A stretch of DNA of 64,000 nt from Aliidiomarina soli (GCF_003986975.1 NZ_PIPO01000001.1:248001-312000); one strand, 5' to 3'. Shown: positions 49,070 through 58,485, counted from the first letter of the stretch. The notes: a model not told the origin generated them from the letters alone. Program-made: numbers and translations.

Positions 49070-51250
49070 ATGAAAACTTTGCCACCTACCTATTATCTTG
49101 ACCATTTCTATGAATTTCTGGGCTATCTGGAAGGGCCCTGTGCGCACCTGTTAAATGCTGCTGATAAAGACTTTATTGCAGAATTCAAAGCGCTTAGTCA
49201 CGATGCGCAGTTGGTCCTGGTGCGTATCTATAATCGACAGTCGGTGTATGTGCGGCGAGACTCGCTGAGCTATGAAGAGATTGATAACCCTCGCGCGGGT
49301 CTGAATGAGCTGTTTGCTGCCGGATTAGTCAATGATGTTTCTGAAACTGGTTTTGCACGCTTACTCGAACAGCTGAACAAAGCTGAACTGCAGAGTTTAC
49401 TGGCTGAGAGCCCGCAAAAAGCACCAGCAAAGTCGGCGAAGAAAGCGCTCTGGTTTGAGTTTGCTCAGGCACATGCGGTGTTTAGTGCTAGTGAAGACTG
49501 GCTGAACGAACAGTATCTTGAGCAGCAGCAGGAACAACGGCTGGCCTATTTCCTGTTTCTGTATTTTGGCAATGTGCGGGCGCGGCTGAATCAGCTATCG
49601 ATGCGCGATTTGGGCGTCATGCGTACCCGTCAACTGTCCCATGAGGCCCAGGCACGTTTTACTAGCGCTGACGAAGCGCGTGGTCAGTTTTATTATCGCT
49701 GGCTTGGGTTGAGTCTGAAAAACACCCAGGATCAAGCACTGGATGAATTCATTGCCATGCTGGAGGAAAATCCGGCAACGACGAATCGTATAGCCAGTGT
49801 ACTGGAGGCGCGGGATCGTTTTTACTGGCAACTGGCAAAACGTCTGCTGCAAAGCCCGCTTGAGCAGCATGATGATCATTACTCAATTCAGATCCTCAAG
49901 CACTCGCGGGCGGCCGATGCAGTGGAAAAGCGGCTGCGTCTTGAATATCAGCAAGGTTGGAAAGAACAGGTCAAAAGCGAACTCGAAGCTATTATCGATG
50001 ACCCCGACAGTGAAACGCTGTATGTGTTTGCGGTGGATTTTTATCAACGTAAGTTCCATCGCAAACGGACCAGCATGCTGACCGATATGCTGCGCGACAG
50101 CAGCGCGCCTATCCCGCTCGATGAAGCCTATGTCAGCCATGTCGAGCAAGGCGTTTGCGCCTATTACGAGCGTCAGGGCATCACAGCTCTGCGCAGTGAA
50201 AACGTGTTATGGCGGGCGTTGTTCGGACTGACCTTTTGGCCGGAGTTATATCAGAACCCGAAAGCGGGTGTCAGCAATGAATTCGACTGGCTGCCGCGGC
50301 TACTGAAACAGAATACCTTCTACGCTGAGCTGGAGCACGAGATAGAAGCCAGGCTGGCGCAGCTGCAAACGCCGCAACAGTGGCTTACCCATGTGCTGCA
50401 GGTTAGCACCCGGCATTATGGTCAGGTCAATGGTGTCTTTAGCTGGCACCAATCACTGCTTGAACTAATAAAGCCCTTACTGACGCAAGCACCTGTTGTG
50501 CAAACCCAGGCAGTGTTGCGCGCGATGGCTCGGGACTACCATCAACTCAGTGATGGCTTCGCGGATTTAATGGTGCTCGATGAGCAAGGTTTGCGTTTTG
50601 AAGAAATAAAAGCACCCGGCGACAGCTTACGACGCAATCAGCTGATTACGTTGCAGTGCCTGAAAAAGGCGGGCTTTGAGGTTGCGATCCGGCGGGTAGA
50701 GTGGATGTATAACCCCGACCAGGCTTACGTTGTGGTTGATGTGGAAACTACGGGTGGTAACCATAGCAGCCATCGGGTGACAGAAGTTGGCATGGTGAAG
50801 GTCATTAATGGTCAGGTGGTCGACCGCTGGCAATCGCTGGTCAATCCACAGCGTTACATTCCCGCACGGATTACTGAACTGACAGGCATCAGCAACGAGA
50901 TGGTGGCGGATGCGCCGGTGTTTGAAGCCGTGGCTGAGGCGATCGATGAGTTCTGTCAGGACGCTATTTTTGTCGCCCATAATGTGAATTTTGATTACGG
51001 TTTTCTGAAGCGGGAAATGGAGCGGGCAGGACGCCGTCTTAATCTTCCGAAACTGTGCACGGTGCGAATGGCGCGAAAACAATTCCCAGGGTTAGCATCC
51101 TACTCACTGGGGCGCTTGTGTGAGCAGTTGGGAATCGAACTGGTTCGCCATCACCGTGCCTTAGACGACGCCTGCGCCGCGGCGGGAATACTGCGTTTGG
51201 TACAACAGAGTCAACTACAACAAAATCTGATACAACAAGCCAGAAGCTAA
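49070..51250 (+). CDS. FAN1-like VRR-NUC nuclease fused to a DnaQ-type 3'-5' exonuclease
   Basis: A 726-residue protein. Residues 1 to about 535 look like bacterial FAN1, a structure-specific nuclease for crosslink repair: an N-terminal helical part, a TPR-like middle and a VRR-NUC domain with Asp499 (GFADLMVL) and Glu512-x-Lys514 (EEIKAPGD). Residues about 553-720 are a DEDDh exonuclease with Asp557 and Glu559 (VVDVETTGG), Asp642 (HNVNFDYGF), His695 and Asp700 (HRALDDA). Both active sites look complete. It lies after recCBD, which fits DNA repair. FAN1 recognition is from family memory. Confidence 0.85.
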   Translation: MKTLPPTYYLDHFYEFLGYLEGPCAHLLNAADKDFIAEFKALSHDAQLVLVRIYNRQSVYVRRDSLSYEEIDNPRAGLNELFAAGLVNDVSETGFARLLEQLNKAELQSLLAESPQKAPAKSAKKALWFEFAQAHAVFSASEDWLNEQYLEQQQEQRLAYFLFLYFGNVRARLNQLSMRDLGVMRTRQLSHEAQARFTSADEARGQFYYRWLGLSLKNTQDQALDEFIAMLEENPATTNRIASVLEARDRFYWQLAKRLLQSPLEQHDDHYSIQILKHSRAADAVEKRLRLEYQQGWKEQVKSELEAIIDDPDSETLYVFAVDFYQRKFHRKRTSMLTDMLRDSSAPIPLDEAYVSHVEQGVCAYYERQGITALRSENVLWRALFGLTFWPELYQNPKAGVSNEFDWLPRLLKQNTFYAELEHEIEARLAQLQTPQQWLTHVLQVSTRHYGQVNGVFSWHQSLLELIKPLLTQAPVVQTQAVLRAMARDYHQLSDGFADLMVLDEQGLRFEEIKAPGDSLRRNQLITLQCLKKAGFEVAIRRVEWMYNPDQAYVVVDVETTGGNHSSHRVTEVGMVKVINGQVVDRWQSLVNPQRYIPARITELTGISNEMVADAPVFEAVAEAIDEFCQDAIFVAHNVNFDYGFLKREMERAGRRLNLPKLCTVRMARKQFPGLASYSLGRLCEQLGIELVRHHRALDDACAAAGILRLVQQSQLQQNLIQQARS

Positions 51251-51396
51251 TTCAGTAAGGTTATAAAAGACCCTAAGGCCTCGTTTGCCTGAGCATCTCG
51301 CATAAAAAGAACCAATGCGAGCAGAGTTAACATGCCATAGAGTACGTTACTCCATGATAACCAGCTTGAGCGAAGCCGTCCGTGTGTCATCTTCAT
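51247..51396 (-). CDS. Small 49-residue protein with one hydrophobic segment
   Basis: The ATG at 51396 follows AGGAGA by seven bases and opens 49 codons: MKMTHGRLRSSWLSWSN, then a hydrophobic stretch (LYGMLTLLALVLFM), then RDAQANEALGSFITLLN and TAG. It could be a membrane peptide or a secreted one with AQA as cleavage site. It overlaps the FAN1-like stop by four bases and lies after a terminator behind ydbL, so its promoter is unclear. Confidence 0.5.
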   Translation of the reverse strand: MKMTHGRLRSSWLSWSNVLYGMLTLLALVLFMRDAQANEALGSFITLLN

Positions 51397-51463
51397 GGTT
51401 AGTCTCCTTTCTGAACACCATTTGTGTTGCCAGAGCTACCATTGCTTTGAGCCGTGCGAAGGG

Positions 51464-51504
51464 TAAAAACAAGGGCACTCTACGGGGAAGTATAGGTGCC
51501 CTTG
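51464..51504 (-). terminator. Terminator after ydbL on the minus strand
   Basis: CAAGGGCAC (51470-51478) pairs with GTGCCCTTG (51496-51504), with an inner CTA/TAG. On the minus strand the stem is followed by GTTTTTAC. It closes the ydbH-ynbE-ydbL transcript. Confidence 0.75.
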
Positions 51505-51581
51505 TGGGGATCAACTGTAAAGAAGTTGCGAAGGTTTGTATCTAACTGACAAGTCGCAAGAAATACTTCCCGCGTTTATTG

Positions 51582-51953
51582 TCAGCGTTTAACGACCCAG
51601 TCTCCATCGACTTCAATATAATGCCCCGCGGATGTGCGTTCGATCGCGCGTTTGCCCGCCATTGCCTCAACATCGGATACTGCAATGTTATTTTGCTCTG
51701 CGATGCGAGTATACTCGGCACGACGTGCATCATTAATCAAATCTGCTATCTGCTCCGCATTTTCGCCTGTTTGGACTACACCAAGATACCCATTTTGGCG
51801 TTCACCAAGGAAGCCCTGTTCTTTCGCTGCGCCCAGTTCAGACATTGCTTCCTGCAGGCTCATCTGGCCCTGTGCTGACGCAGACAAACTAGCCATCACT
51901 ACTAATAGTGATAGGAAAAAAGTGCCAAACAGGCCGTATTTACTCGTGGTCAT
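51582..51953 (-). CDS. ydbL: YdbL family protein (DUF1318)
   Basis: A 123-residue periplasmic protein with a signal peptide ending at ASLSASAQ. The body matches DUF1318: GAAKEQGFLGERQNGYLGVV and INDARRAEYTRIAEQNNI. AAGGAG precedes the ATG at 51953. It follows ynbE by 12 bases in the same order as E. coli ydbH-ynbE-ydbL. In E. coli it is linked to outer-membrane lipid transport with YdbH and YnbE. Confidence 0.9.
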   Translation of the reverse strand: MTTSKYGLFGTFFLSLLVVMASLSASAQGQMSLQEAMSELGAAKEQGFLGERQNGYLGVVQTGENAEQIADLINDARRAEYTRIAEQNNIAVSDVEAMAGKRAIERTSAGHYIEVDGDWVVKR

Positions 51954-51965
51954 GACAAATGCTCC

Positions 51966-52166
51966 TTAAAATAACCCGCTTGAACCGCTGAAGATTGAAT
52001 CCAGTTCTTCAGCTACACGAATATAAATCTCGTGTTCAATACGTACATTAAGATTGATATGAATGGGTTCGCTGGGGGCAGCAACCTGAACCGTGGGTGT
52101 GCAGCCTGACATCATCAGCACGCCCAGGCAGGCCGGGGCCAGACTTCCTAGTGCAAGTTTTTTCAT
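51966..52166 (-). CDS. ynbE: YnbE family lipoprotein
   Basis: A 66-residue outer-membrane lipoprotein. The lipobox LMMSGC gives lipidation at Cys22, and the mature part (PIHINLNVRIEHEIYIRV) is the conserved YnbE strand that extends the YdbH bridge. AGAGGA precedes the ATG. It sits between ydbH and ydbL. Confidence 0.92.
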   Translation of the reverse strand: MKKLALGSLAPACLGVLMMSGCTPTVQVAAPSEPIHINLNVRIEHEIYIRVAEELDSIFSGSSGLF

Positions 52167-52207
52167 GCGTCCTCTCTTGTGTAAACGCCAGTTAAAGCGG
52201 TGAGTGC

Positions 52208-55192
52208 TTAGCGCAGGCTTTCAATTAAGCGCTGTTGCACACGTTCCTGTATCAGGTTATTGAGCTGGTTGGTCAACTGCAGGCTGGCCAGCAGCGCCGG
52301 TAAATCCTCGGCAATCGTGATATCAAGGCGCACCGGGCGCCCACCTTCTAACTGAGGGTTCTGACCCTCAATCGATAAGGCAAGTTCCAGCGTTCCATCT
52401 TCATTGTAGCTAACGCCGCCTTCGAGCACAGAGTAATGGAAGTCATCCAGAGCGTCCATTACGATGCGCAACGCCTGGTTGGTTTCACGCAGCTGCTGCG
52501 CCCGTTCAGCACGGTACTGAATAACGCCCCCGGGTGCCAGCGCATGAATACGCCCGTCATCGACCATAAAGCCTTGCCCGGCACGCCAACGGATTGGAAT
52601 AGCACCGGAAATCAGACCCTGACCGTGAATATCAGTAGCGGGGTACTCGCTTAGCAGCTGTTGCAGGTCAAGCTGAGTAATGTCTACCTGCAGCGTTATT
52701 TCATCACGGCTTAAATCGTAAATCCGGTTTTCAATGCCAATATCACCACTTAACAAGCTCAGCTGGTTGTCGGTGAGTTCGAGCTGACCAGCCAACAGCT
52801 GGTCAATTGAGGCACTGTAATTGAAGGCAAATCGCGCAGGTCCCATTGGCAGACCGAACTGAATGCGCTGCAGGGAAGCGTTGGAGAGGGCCACCTCAAG
52901 GGTCTCAAAATCGGTGCTTAGTTCAAGATCGGCATTGGCGCCGCCAAAGTCAATGGTGTCATAAATGCCGGCGGTGTCACTGAGCGCCGCAGTAGCGGTG
53001 AGCTGTGGCGCGCTGCCATCCAGTGGCAGGGTCAGCTGGCCAGCCGCACGGCCGCGTCCACGTTCGAGGCTAACCAGTTCTGGCCAGTCTGCAAGAGTCC
53101 CCGCAATCGGGTTGCCGGCGAGCCAGAATATATCGGTCAGCTGCCAGTCGACGACTAGATTCTCGGCAGCCAGATCAGATTGATTGCGCAGTACCAGGCC
53201 GGCGCTGTTGGTCAGGCGCCCGTCAAGGTTGGCTAAGGGAGCGGGCGCTAAAGGCTGGCTCTGCAGTGCGCCATACCAGCGCCAGTTAATCGCGTTGATA
53301 CCCGGAGCAACCACAGCATCAGCATTGAGATCGATGTCAGACTGAAAGCTGCTCTGGCTCAGCCCTTCGGCGTCACCTAAGTCGCTACGCCAGATCCAGT
53401 TAGCGAGTTCAAGGCTCACCGCAGGTAATTCAATGTCATCGTCCTGCAAGGGAAGGCGCAGCGAAGTCGAGCCAGCGGCGGGTGTCTCGCTGCTCAGTTG
53501 CAATACCAGCTCAGGGCTAAGCTGCAGGGTAAAAGGAACGCGCAAGGTAAGCTCGGTTAGCTGTGCATCGCCTATTTGCATCGCGGCCTGACGCAGTGAC
53601 AACAAACCATGCTCGCTATGGGCTGCCAGGGTACCATTGTCGCTATCAATATTAAGCAGCAGCCGGCTATCGAGGCTGACATCGGTAGCCCCTTGACTTT
53701 GCAGTTCCAGCAGCACCGGAAGAGCGTTTAGATCGAGCTGGTTTTCGCTTTGAGCATGCACACTCCAGTTCAGGGTACCGGGTTGCAGGCCTAGTTCAGC
53801 CAGGGCATCGGTCATCTCAGTCGCTTCAAATTTACCTTCAGCCAGTAAATCGAGGTGAGCCAGTTGGCCGGCGGTAAAATGGACTTCACCTGAGGCCTGC
53901 GGACGAATTCGACCGATATTATCCAGCTGCAACCAGTTAGCCGGGGTCAGGTTGAAATCTGCCTGACCATCGGCTTGCCGGTGCCAGCTGGCGGGTATGG
54001 TGCCCGGAGGAAACTCAAATTGCCAGCTAAACTCACCCCGCACCGGTTCGCTGAGCTGCGCGGCATAGCTATAGAAGGTGTCCCCCGGCGAATCGCCAAG
54101 TGAATCCGTAAGATAGCCGCGCAAGTTGGGGTACAGGTCGGGCAATAGCGTAAGCGTGGTGTCGCCACTGAACTGAATCTCAGCGCCGCGCTCAAGTCTG
54201 CTCTGGACGCCGATAATCACCTGGTTAGTCAGTTCCAGACTGCCTTGCAAAGCGCCAGTGAGTTCGTTTTGCCAGCGCGATAGCTGTGTATTGGGCAGCT
54301 CCGCCTGTATATCCAGATCAATGTTGACGCTGTCACTAAAAAGCTCAAGGGCGGGGGGCAGGGAATGCTCAAGCTCAGGATACCAGAGGCTCAGATGGTC
54401 GCTTATCCACACCGCCGAGGGCTCAAACTGTGCCTCGATTTCTCCCCGCAGGCGATTGGAGCGGTCAAGGTGCTGGGTCATGACCACCTGCAGGTGACCT
54501 GGACTATGTAGGTTGACTGCAAGTGAGGGCAGTTCTCCAGCTACCTCATAATTGATCAACAGGTCAAGCTGCTCCATTTCTGCGAAGTCCTGATACGGGC
54601 TTAGCTTGAGGCGCAGGTTGGTAACCTGAGGTTCATCGGGCACGATCAGGCGTTCTTTGTTGGTGCTTTCAAAATAGAGTTCGCCGCTATACTGACAGCG
54701 TTGTTCAGCACAGGGAAGATCCAGCGACAGTTGTTCAATTTGCAGCAGATGCGGGATGTCAGCGGTAATGCGCCAGTCATCCGGCAGCTGCCACTTTTCG
54801 AGTTCGAAACCATCTTCAGCATCTGTTTCCACGAGTTCGCCAACCACTTCATTGGCCAGGGTAGGCCACTGGTTCAGCGATGCTTGCAACTGACCGACTT
54901 CGATAATCTGGAAATTAGGCCTGAAGGCCTGCCACTCCCAGGTAATGAAGACATCGTCCAGCCGCACTGGGGCGCGCAGGGCCGGTTCCTGAGTGTTGTC
55001 GATATAGGTAAACTCGAGGTGATCAAGACGAACATGCTTATAGGCAAAGCCAGCGATGGAGAACTCTAAGTTTTCCACCGGCAGTTTGCTTAGCATCTGT
55101 TTTACATAGACATAGCCAACCCCGGCAGCAAGCGCTAACAGGGCAACTAAGATACTGATCACAATAAAAAATCGGCGCATGAGGTCAAGCAT
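52208..55192 (-). CDS. ydbH: YdbH family AsmA-like intermembrane lipid transport protein
   Basis: A protein of about 994 residues with one N-terminal membrane helix (FFIVISILVALLALAAGVGY) and a long periplasmic beta-rich body. In E. coli YdbH bridges the inner and outer membranes for phospholipid transport, redundantly with TamB and YhdP. The C-terminal part (GLISGAIPIRWRAGQGF, GVIQYRAERAQQLRE) matches the family signature. The start is uncertain: ATG 55192, ATG 55180 and TTG 55216 are all possible and none has a good ribosome site. Confidence 0.88.
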   Translation of the reverse strand: MLDLMRRFFIVISILVALLALAAGVGYVYVKQMLSKLPVENLEFSIAGFAYKHVRLDHLEFTYIDNTQEPALRAPVRLDDVFITWEWQAFRPNFQIIEVGQLQASLNQWPTLANEVVGELVETDAEDGFELEKWQLPDDWRITADIPHLLQIEQLSLDLPCAEQRCQYSGELYFESTNKERLIVPDEPQVTNLRLKLSPYQDFAEMEQLDLLINYEVAGELPSLAVNLHSPGHLQVVMTQHLDRSNRLRGEIEAQFEPSAVWISDHLSLWYPELEHSLPPALELFSDSVNIDLDIQAELPNTQLSRWQNELTGALQGSLELTNQVIIGVQSRLERGAEIQFSGDTTLTLLPDLYPNLRGYLTDSLGDSPGDTFYSYAAQLSEPVRGEFSWQFEFPPGTIPASWHRQADGQADFNLTPANWLQLDNIGRIRPQASGEVHFTAGQLAHLDLLAEGKFEATEMTDALAELGLQPGTLNWSVHAQSENQLDLNALPVLLELQSQGATDVSLDSRLLLNIDSDNGTLAAHSEHGLLSLRQAAMQIGDAQLTELTLRVPFTLQLSPELVLQLSSETPAAGSTSLRLPLQDDDIELPAVSLELANWIWRSDLGDAEGLSQSSFQSDIDLNADAVVAPGINAINWRWYGALQSQPLAPAPLANLDGRLTNSAGLVLRNQSDLAAENLVVDWQLTDIFWLAGNPIAGTLADWPELVSLERGRGRAAGQLTLPLDGSAPQLTATAALSDTAGIYDTIDFGGANADLELSTDFETLEVALSNASLQRIQFGLPMGPARFAFNYSASIDQLLAGQLELTDNQLSLLSGDIGIENRIYDLSRDEITLQVDITQLDLQQLLSEYPATDIHGQGLISGAIPIRWRAGQGFMVDDGRIHALAPGGVIQYRAERAQQLRETNQALRIVMDALDDFHYSVLEGGVSYNEDGTLELALSIEGQNPQLEGGRPVRLDITIAEDLPALLASLQLTNQLNNLIQERVQQRLIESLR

Positions 55193-55296
55193 AATCAGGG
55201 TTGCCGCTAAGGGCAACGTGGTTTACGTAAAAGTTGGCAAAGGGTCATGAAGGGGCCACAATGGGCAAATGGGTTTGCGTCACTCGCTTTTGCATT

Positions 55297-55334
55297 ATTT
55301 GCATGGCCTGATTTGCATGGCGTGATTTACATAG
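55297..55334. repeat. 14-bp tandem repeat in the ydbH divergent promoter region
   Basis: ATTTGCATGGCCTG (55297-55310) is followed directly by ATTTGCATGGCGTG (55311-55324) and a partial ATTTACATAG. It lies in the 154-base gap between the divergent ydbH and membrane-protein genes, 13 bases before the latter's start. This is a plausible operator array or the remains of local duplication. Confidence 0.8.
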
Positions 55335-55346
55335 AAAGGTAAGCTG

Positions 55347-57221
55347 TTGAGTCGTTCAGAACATATCCCTCGGTACTGGCTGTCCCGCGCGCTAATTAGC
55401 ACCGTAAGCAGTGCGGTCATCCTGTTTTTATTCGCCCTCTATCCGCTGGCGACGATGTCGGCGTGGGGCTTTGCGCTGGTGGCAGCGGCAGCGAGCTACT
55501 TAGTGTACTGGCATCTGGCCGATGTCATGTTGCTGCGGCGCCGAGCGTACCTGGGCTTTGTGACGCAGACCGACAGCCACTGGCGACAGCGGCTGTGGAG
55601 CAGTGTATGGGTACAGTTGCTGACCGCATTTGCCTCGGTGGCAGTAGCACTGGCTGCATTGAGTGCTGCAGCGCGGCTAAGCTGGCCGGAATGGGCGGTG
55701 CTCGGTGCGTCTATTCTAACTTTTCAGCTGATCCAACGCCTGGTACGCCCTTCGATTGAACGCCATATCACCAGCGAACACAGTGCCAGCGTATTACTGC
55801 GCCTGAGCCACCTGCTGAATATGGTACTGGTCGTGATTGCGATGCTGGCAGTCCACCTGTGGCTGACCGAAGTACCCGATACCCGCCATCTCAGTGTGGC
55901 GGAGGTTATGGCCCAGGCCTATCAGGTGGAAAGCGCCCGTGCAGACGTGCAGTTAATCGGATGGCTGCTGGGCATTAACGCCGCCTTGTATAGCCTGTTC
56001 TGGCATGCCATTCAGTTGCTTTCGCTTGGTGCCGCCTGGTGGCTGACGCTGGCTGTATGGCTGGTGGTGATGCTGGGCATCGCGGTGCAGGTGAGTTTTA
56101 TCTGGCTGGTATTGCTGGGTAGTTACGCCTGGTTGAATCGATTTTTATATGTAAACGAACACAAAAAGACATACAAGCGAGCGCATTTAAGCTGGTTGTT
56201 TGTGGTGATAGCCGCAGGCATTGGCTGGTTTGCTCTCGAGCTCAACAGCGAAAATGCACAAAGCTGGTTTCAACAAAACGAACAGGCACGTCAGCAGTCG
56301 CGGGAGACTGTCGATCCGTGCGCCCCGGAGCGTTTAGCCGCCGCAGAAACGGCGGTACAGGGCCAGAGCGAGCGAGTTCGTAGTGAACAGGAACAGGCAG
56401 CATTGCTGCAAATTGAGCAAGATATTGACCGTATAGTTGATGATGCCTATGCCAATATCGGTCAGGCAGCGGACGACTTTTTAGACTGGAACTTCTCCCT
56501 GCTGGGCCAGTACACCCAATTGGCCTACTTAATGCGCGGCAGTTTTGGTGAACAGGGGTTTAATGAGCTGATGGCTGAGCAGATCAACAGCTTTGTCGCG
56601 CTGAGTCAAAGTGACGCCATGTTGGAAGCCGAAAATAGCCTCAATGCGGCCTTGTTGCGACGCATCGAGCAGGGCGCCCGGGCGTATCAACGTAGTTTAG
56701 GTCAGGAACTTGAGGCAGAGGGCCTTGGTGCACAGCGTTTTTGCCTGGCGTTGCAGCCGGTGTCAGTGGATGTCCCAGAACTGATGCAAAAATCAGGCGT
56801 TGGTGCTGGCGTGGCGCCCGGACTGCTATTAATGAGCCGAGCATTAGCCCCGGGCAGTGCGGTTGCTGCGCGAAGCGGTATGCGCCGTATGTTTGCCGCG
56901 ATAATGGGACGCCTTACTGCCCGAGCTGGTACCGCAGGTAGTGCCGCTACTGTGGGCTCTGTGTGTGGACCGGGCTGTAGTCTGATTGCTGGTGGCTTGG
57001 TCTGGTTAGGCACTGATTTGGTGATCAACTATGGCGATGAGAAGCTAAATCGCGACGCCATGCGTGAAGCACTGCTGCTCTCGCTGCACGAACAGCGTGA
57101 CACACTCAAAGCGCAGTTAAACAACGAGGCAGCAGTGCTGGTGTTAGCCAGTTTTGCCGAACTTGAAGCGCGCCAGCTGGAGCAGTTCAATTTGTACCGG
57201 GAACTGCAGCGGCAACAGTAA
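55347..57221 (+). CDS. Large membrane protein of unknown function
   Basis: A 624-residue protein I do not recognise. Residues 1-310 hold about seven or eight hydrophobic helices. A Gln/Glu-rich coiled-coil region follows (about 315-470), then a small-residue-rich segment with a CGPGC pair (GSVCGPGCSLIAGG) and another hydrophobic stretch, and a charged helical tail. It starts at TTG (55347) behind AAAGGT. It converges on the COG3146-like gene. The layout suggests a signalling or scaffold protein, but this is a guess. Confidence 0.75.
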   Translation: MSRSEHIPRYWLSRALISTVSSAVILFLFALYPLATMSAWGFALVAAAASYLVYWHLADVMLLRRRAYLGFVTQTDSHWRQRLWSSVWVQLLTAFASVAVALAALSAAARLSWPEWAVLGASILTFQLIQRLVRPSIERHITSEHSASVLLRLSHLLNMVLVVIAMLAVHLWLTEVPDTRHLSVAEVMAQAYQVESARADVQLIGWLLGINAALYSLFWHAIQLLSLGAAWWLTLAVWLVVMLGIAVQVSFIWLVLLGSYAWLNRFLYVNEHKKTYKRAHLSWLFVVIAAGIGWFALELNSENAQSWFQQNEQARQQSRETVDPCAPERLAAAETAVQGQSERVRSEQEQAALLQIEQDIDRIVDDAYANIGQAADDFLDWNFSLLGQYTQLAYLMRGSFGEQGFNELMAEQINSFVALSQSDAMLEAENSLNAALLRRIEQGARAYQRSLGQELEAEGLGAQRFCLALQPVSVDVPELMQKSGVGAGVAPGLLLMSRALAPGSAVAARSGMRRMFAAIMGRLTARAGTAGSAATVGSVCGPGCSLIAGGLVWLGTDLVINYGDEKLNRDAMREALLLSLHEQRDTLKAQLNNEAAVLVLASFAELEARQLEQFNLYRELQRQQ

Positions 57222-57228
57222 TCAGTGC

Positions 57229-58485
57229 TCAGTCTGAATCGCGGCGAAACGGCAGATAGGTCGTAGCTTGTTGCAGCGCCTGTTGATGGGCAGTACGTTC
57301 GCGCTGACAGAAATCCTCTATGGCGAGGCGCAAGTCCCGTGATGTAGGATCAGACGCAGACAGTGCAAAACTGAAATAGCCATGCCGTAACATCGGCTCG
57401 AAGCCGCGCGCCAGTTTATGCTCACCCTGGGCTCCGGCGTCAAAGTAGCGCAGGCCATGCTCAATGCAATAATCGATGCCCTGATAATAGCAGCACTCGA
57501 AATGGAGGAAGTCGAACTCGTCTAAACAGCCCCAGTAGCGCCCGTACAGGGTGTCGCCGCCAACAAAAAAGAAGCTCATCGCCACTGGAGTCCGCGAATC
57601 ACTCTCACTAAACGCCATCAGCACTCGAATGCTTGAGCCCATGGTTGCAAGCCAGCGGGCAAAGGTTTCCGGGGTTAAGTAGCCATGGTGACCGGAACGC
57701 TTTAAGTAGGTCAGCTGATAGAAAGCAACCAGATGCCGCTGCAACTGGCTTAGCGCTCCGTCTGAGCTATGAGTTGAGTTATCAGCCTGAAGCTCCTCAC
57801 CGGTGAACCAGACACAATGGATGCCTTGTTCGCGCACTTTCGTGCGCTCTTTACGTAACTGTTTGCGTTTGCGCGAGGTGAGGGCAGCCAGAAAATCATC
57901 AAACTGACTGTAGCCGCGGTTGTGCCACAAAAATTGCAAATCGGTGCGGTGCAACCAGGGGGCTGCTTGGTTAGATTGAGAGCTTTGTGTGTCTTCAGCT
58001 GCTCTAATCGATGAAAACTCAGCGGGCGGCAAGTACATCAGCTGCTGCGAGGCAAAGGCATACTCATCCTGCAGCGCAGCCAGGGCTTCAGTGATTACCG
58101 GCCAGAAAGGCTCCAATTCCTGCCCGCCAGTGCCAAGCCGTGGCCCTTCGCAGGGGGTAAAAGGAATCGCGCAAATCAGCTTAGGGTAATAATTGAGACC
58201 AAGCTGGGCGTAGGCATCAGCGATACCCCAGTCAAAAAAGTACTCGCCATAGGAATGTAGCTTAATAAAGAAGGGCGCCGCGGCCACTAACCTGGCGTCA
58301 GTATCCTCATAAATACACAGGTACCGAGGCAGCCAGCCCGAACGTCCACCAATACTCGCGCCATCTTCCAGTGCCTGAAAGAACGCGTGGCGGGTAAACG
58401 GGTAATCATTGGGCGCAAATAGAGCGTCCCAGGCGAGCGGTTCAATGTCGCTAATACGGGTTACAAATTCAAAGCGGTGCGCCAT
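57229..58485 (-). CDS. COG3146/DUF482 GNAT-like acyltransferase family protein
   Basis: A 418-residue soluble protein. The segments PFTRHAFFQALEDGASIGGRSGW, PFTPCEGPRLG and GHKL-like EHKLARGFEP are typical of the family long annotated as peptidogalycan biosynthesis proteins, which have a tandem GNAT fold. The YWGCLDEFDFLHFECCYYQGIDYCIE part is strongly conserved in it. The substrate is unknown. It ends eight bases after the convergent membrane-protein gene. Confidence 0.9.
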   Translation of the reverse strand: MAHRFEFVTRISDIEPLAWDALFAPNDYPFTRHAFFQALEDGASIGGRSGWLPRYLCIYEDTDARLVAAAPFFIKLHSYGEYFFDWGIADAYAQLGLNYYPKLICAIPFTPCEGPRLGTGGQELEPFWPVITEALAALQDEYAFASQQLMYLPPAEFSSIRAAEDTQSSQSNQAAPWLHRTDLQFLWHNRGYSQFDDFLAALTSRKRKQLRKERTKVREQGIHCVWFTGEELQADNSTHSSDGALSQLQRHLVAFYQLTYLKRSGHHGYLTPETFARWLATMGSSIRVLMAFSESDSRTPVAMSFFFVGGDTLYGRYWGCLDEFDFLHFECCYYQGIDYCIEHGLRYFDAGAQGEHKLARGFEPMLRHGYFSFALSASDPTSRDLRLAIEDFCQRERTAHQQALQQATTYLPFRRDSD

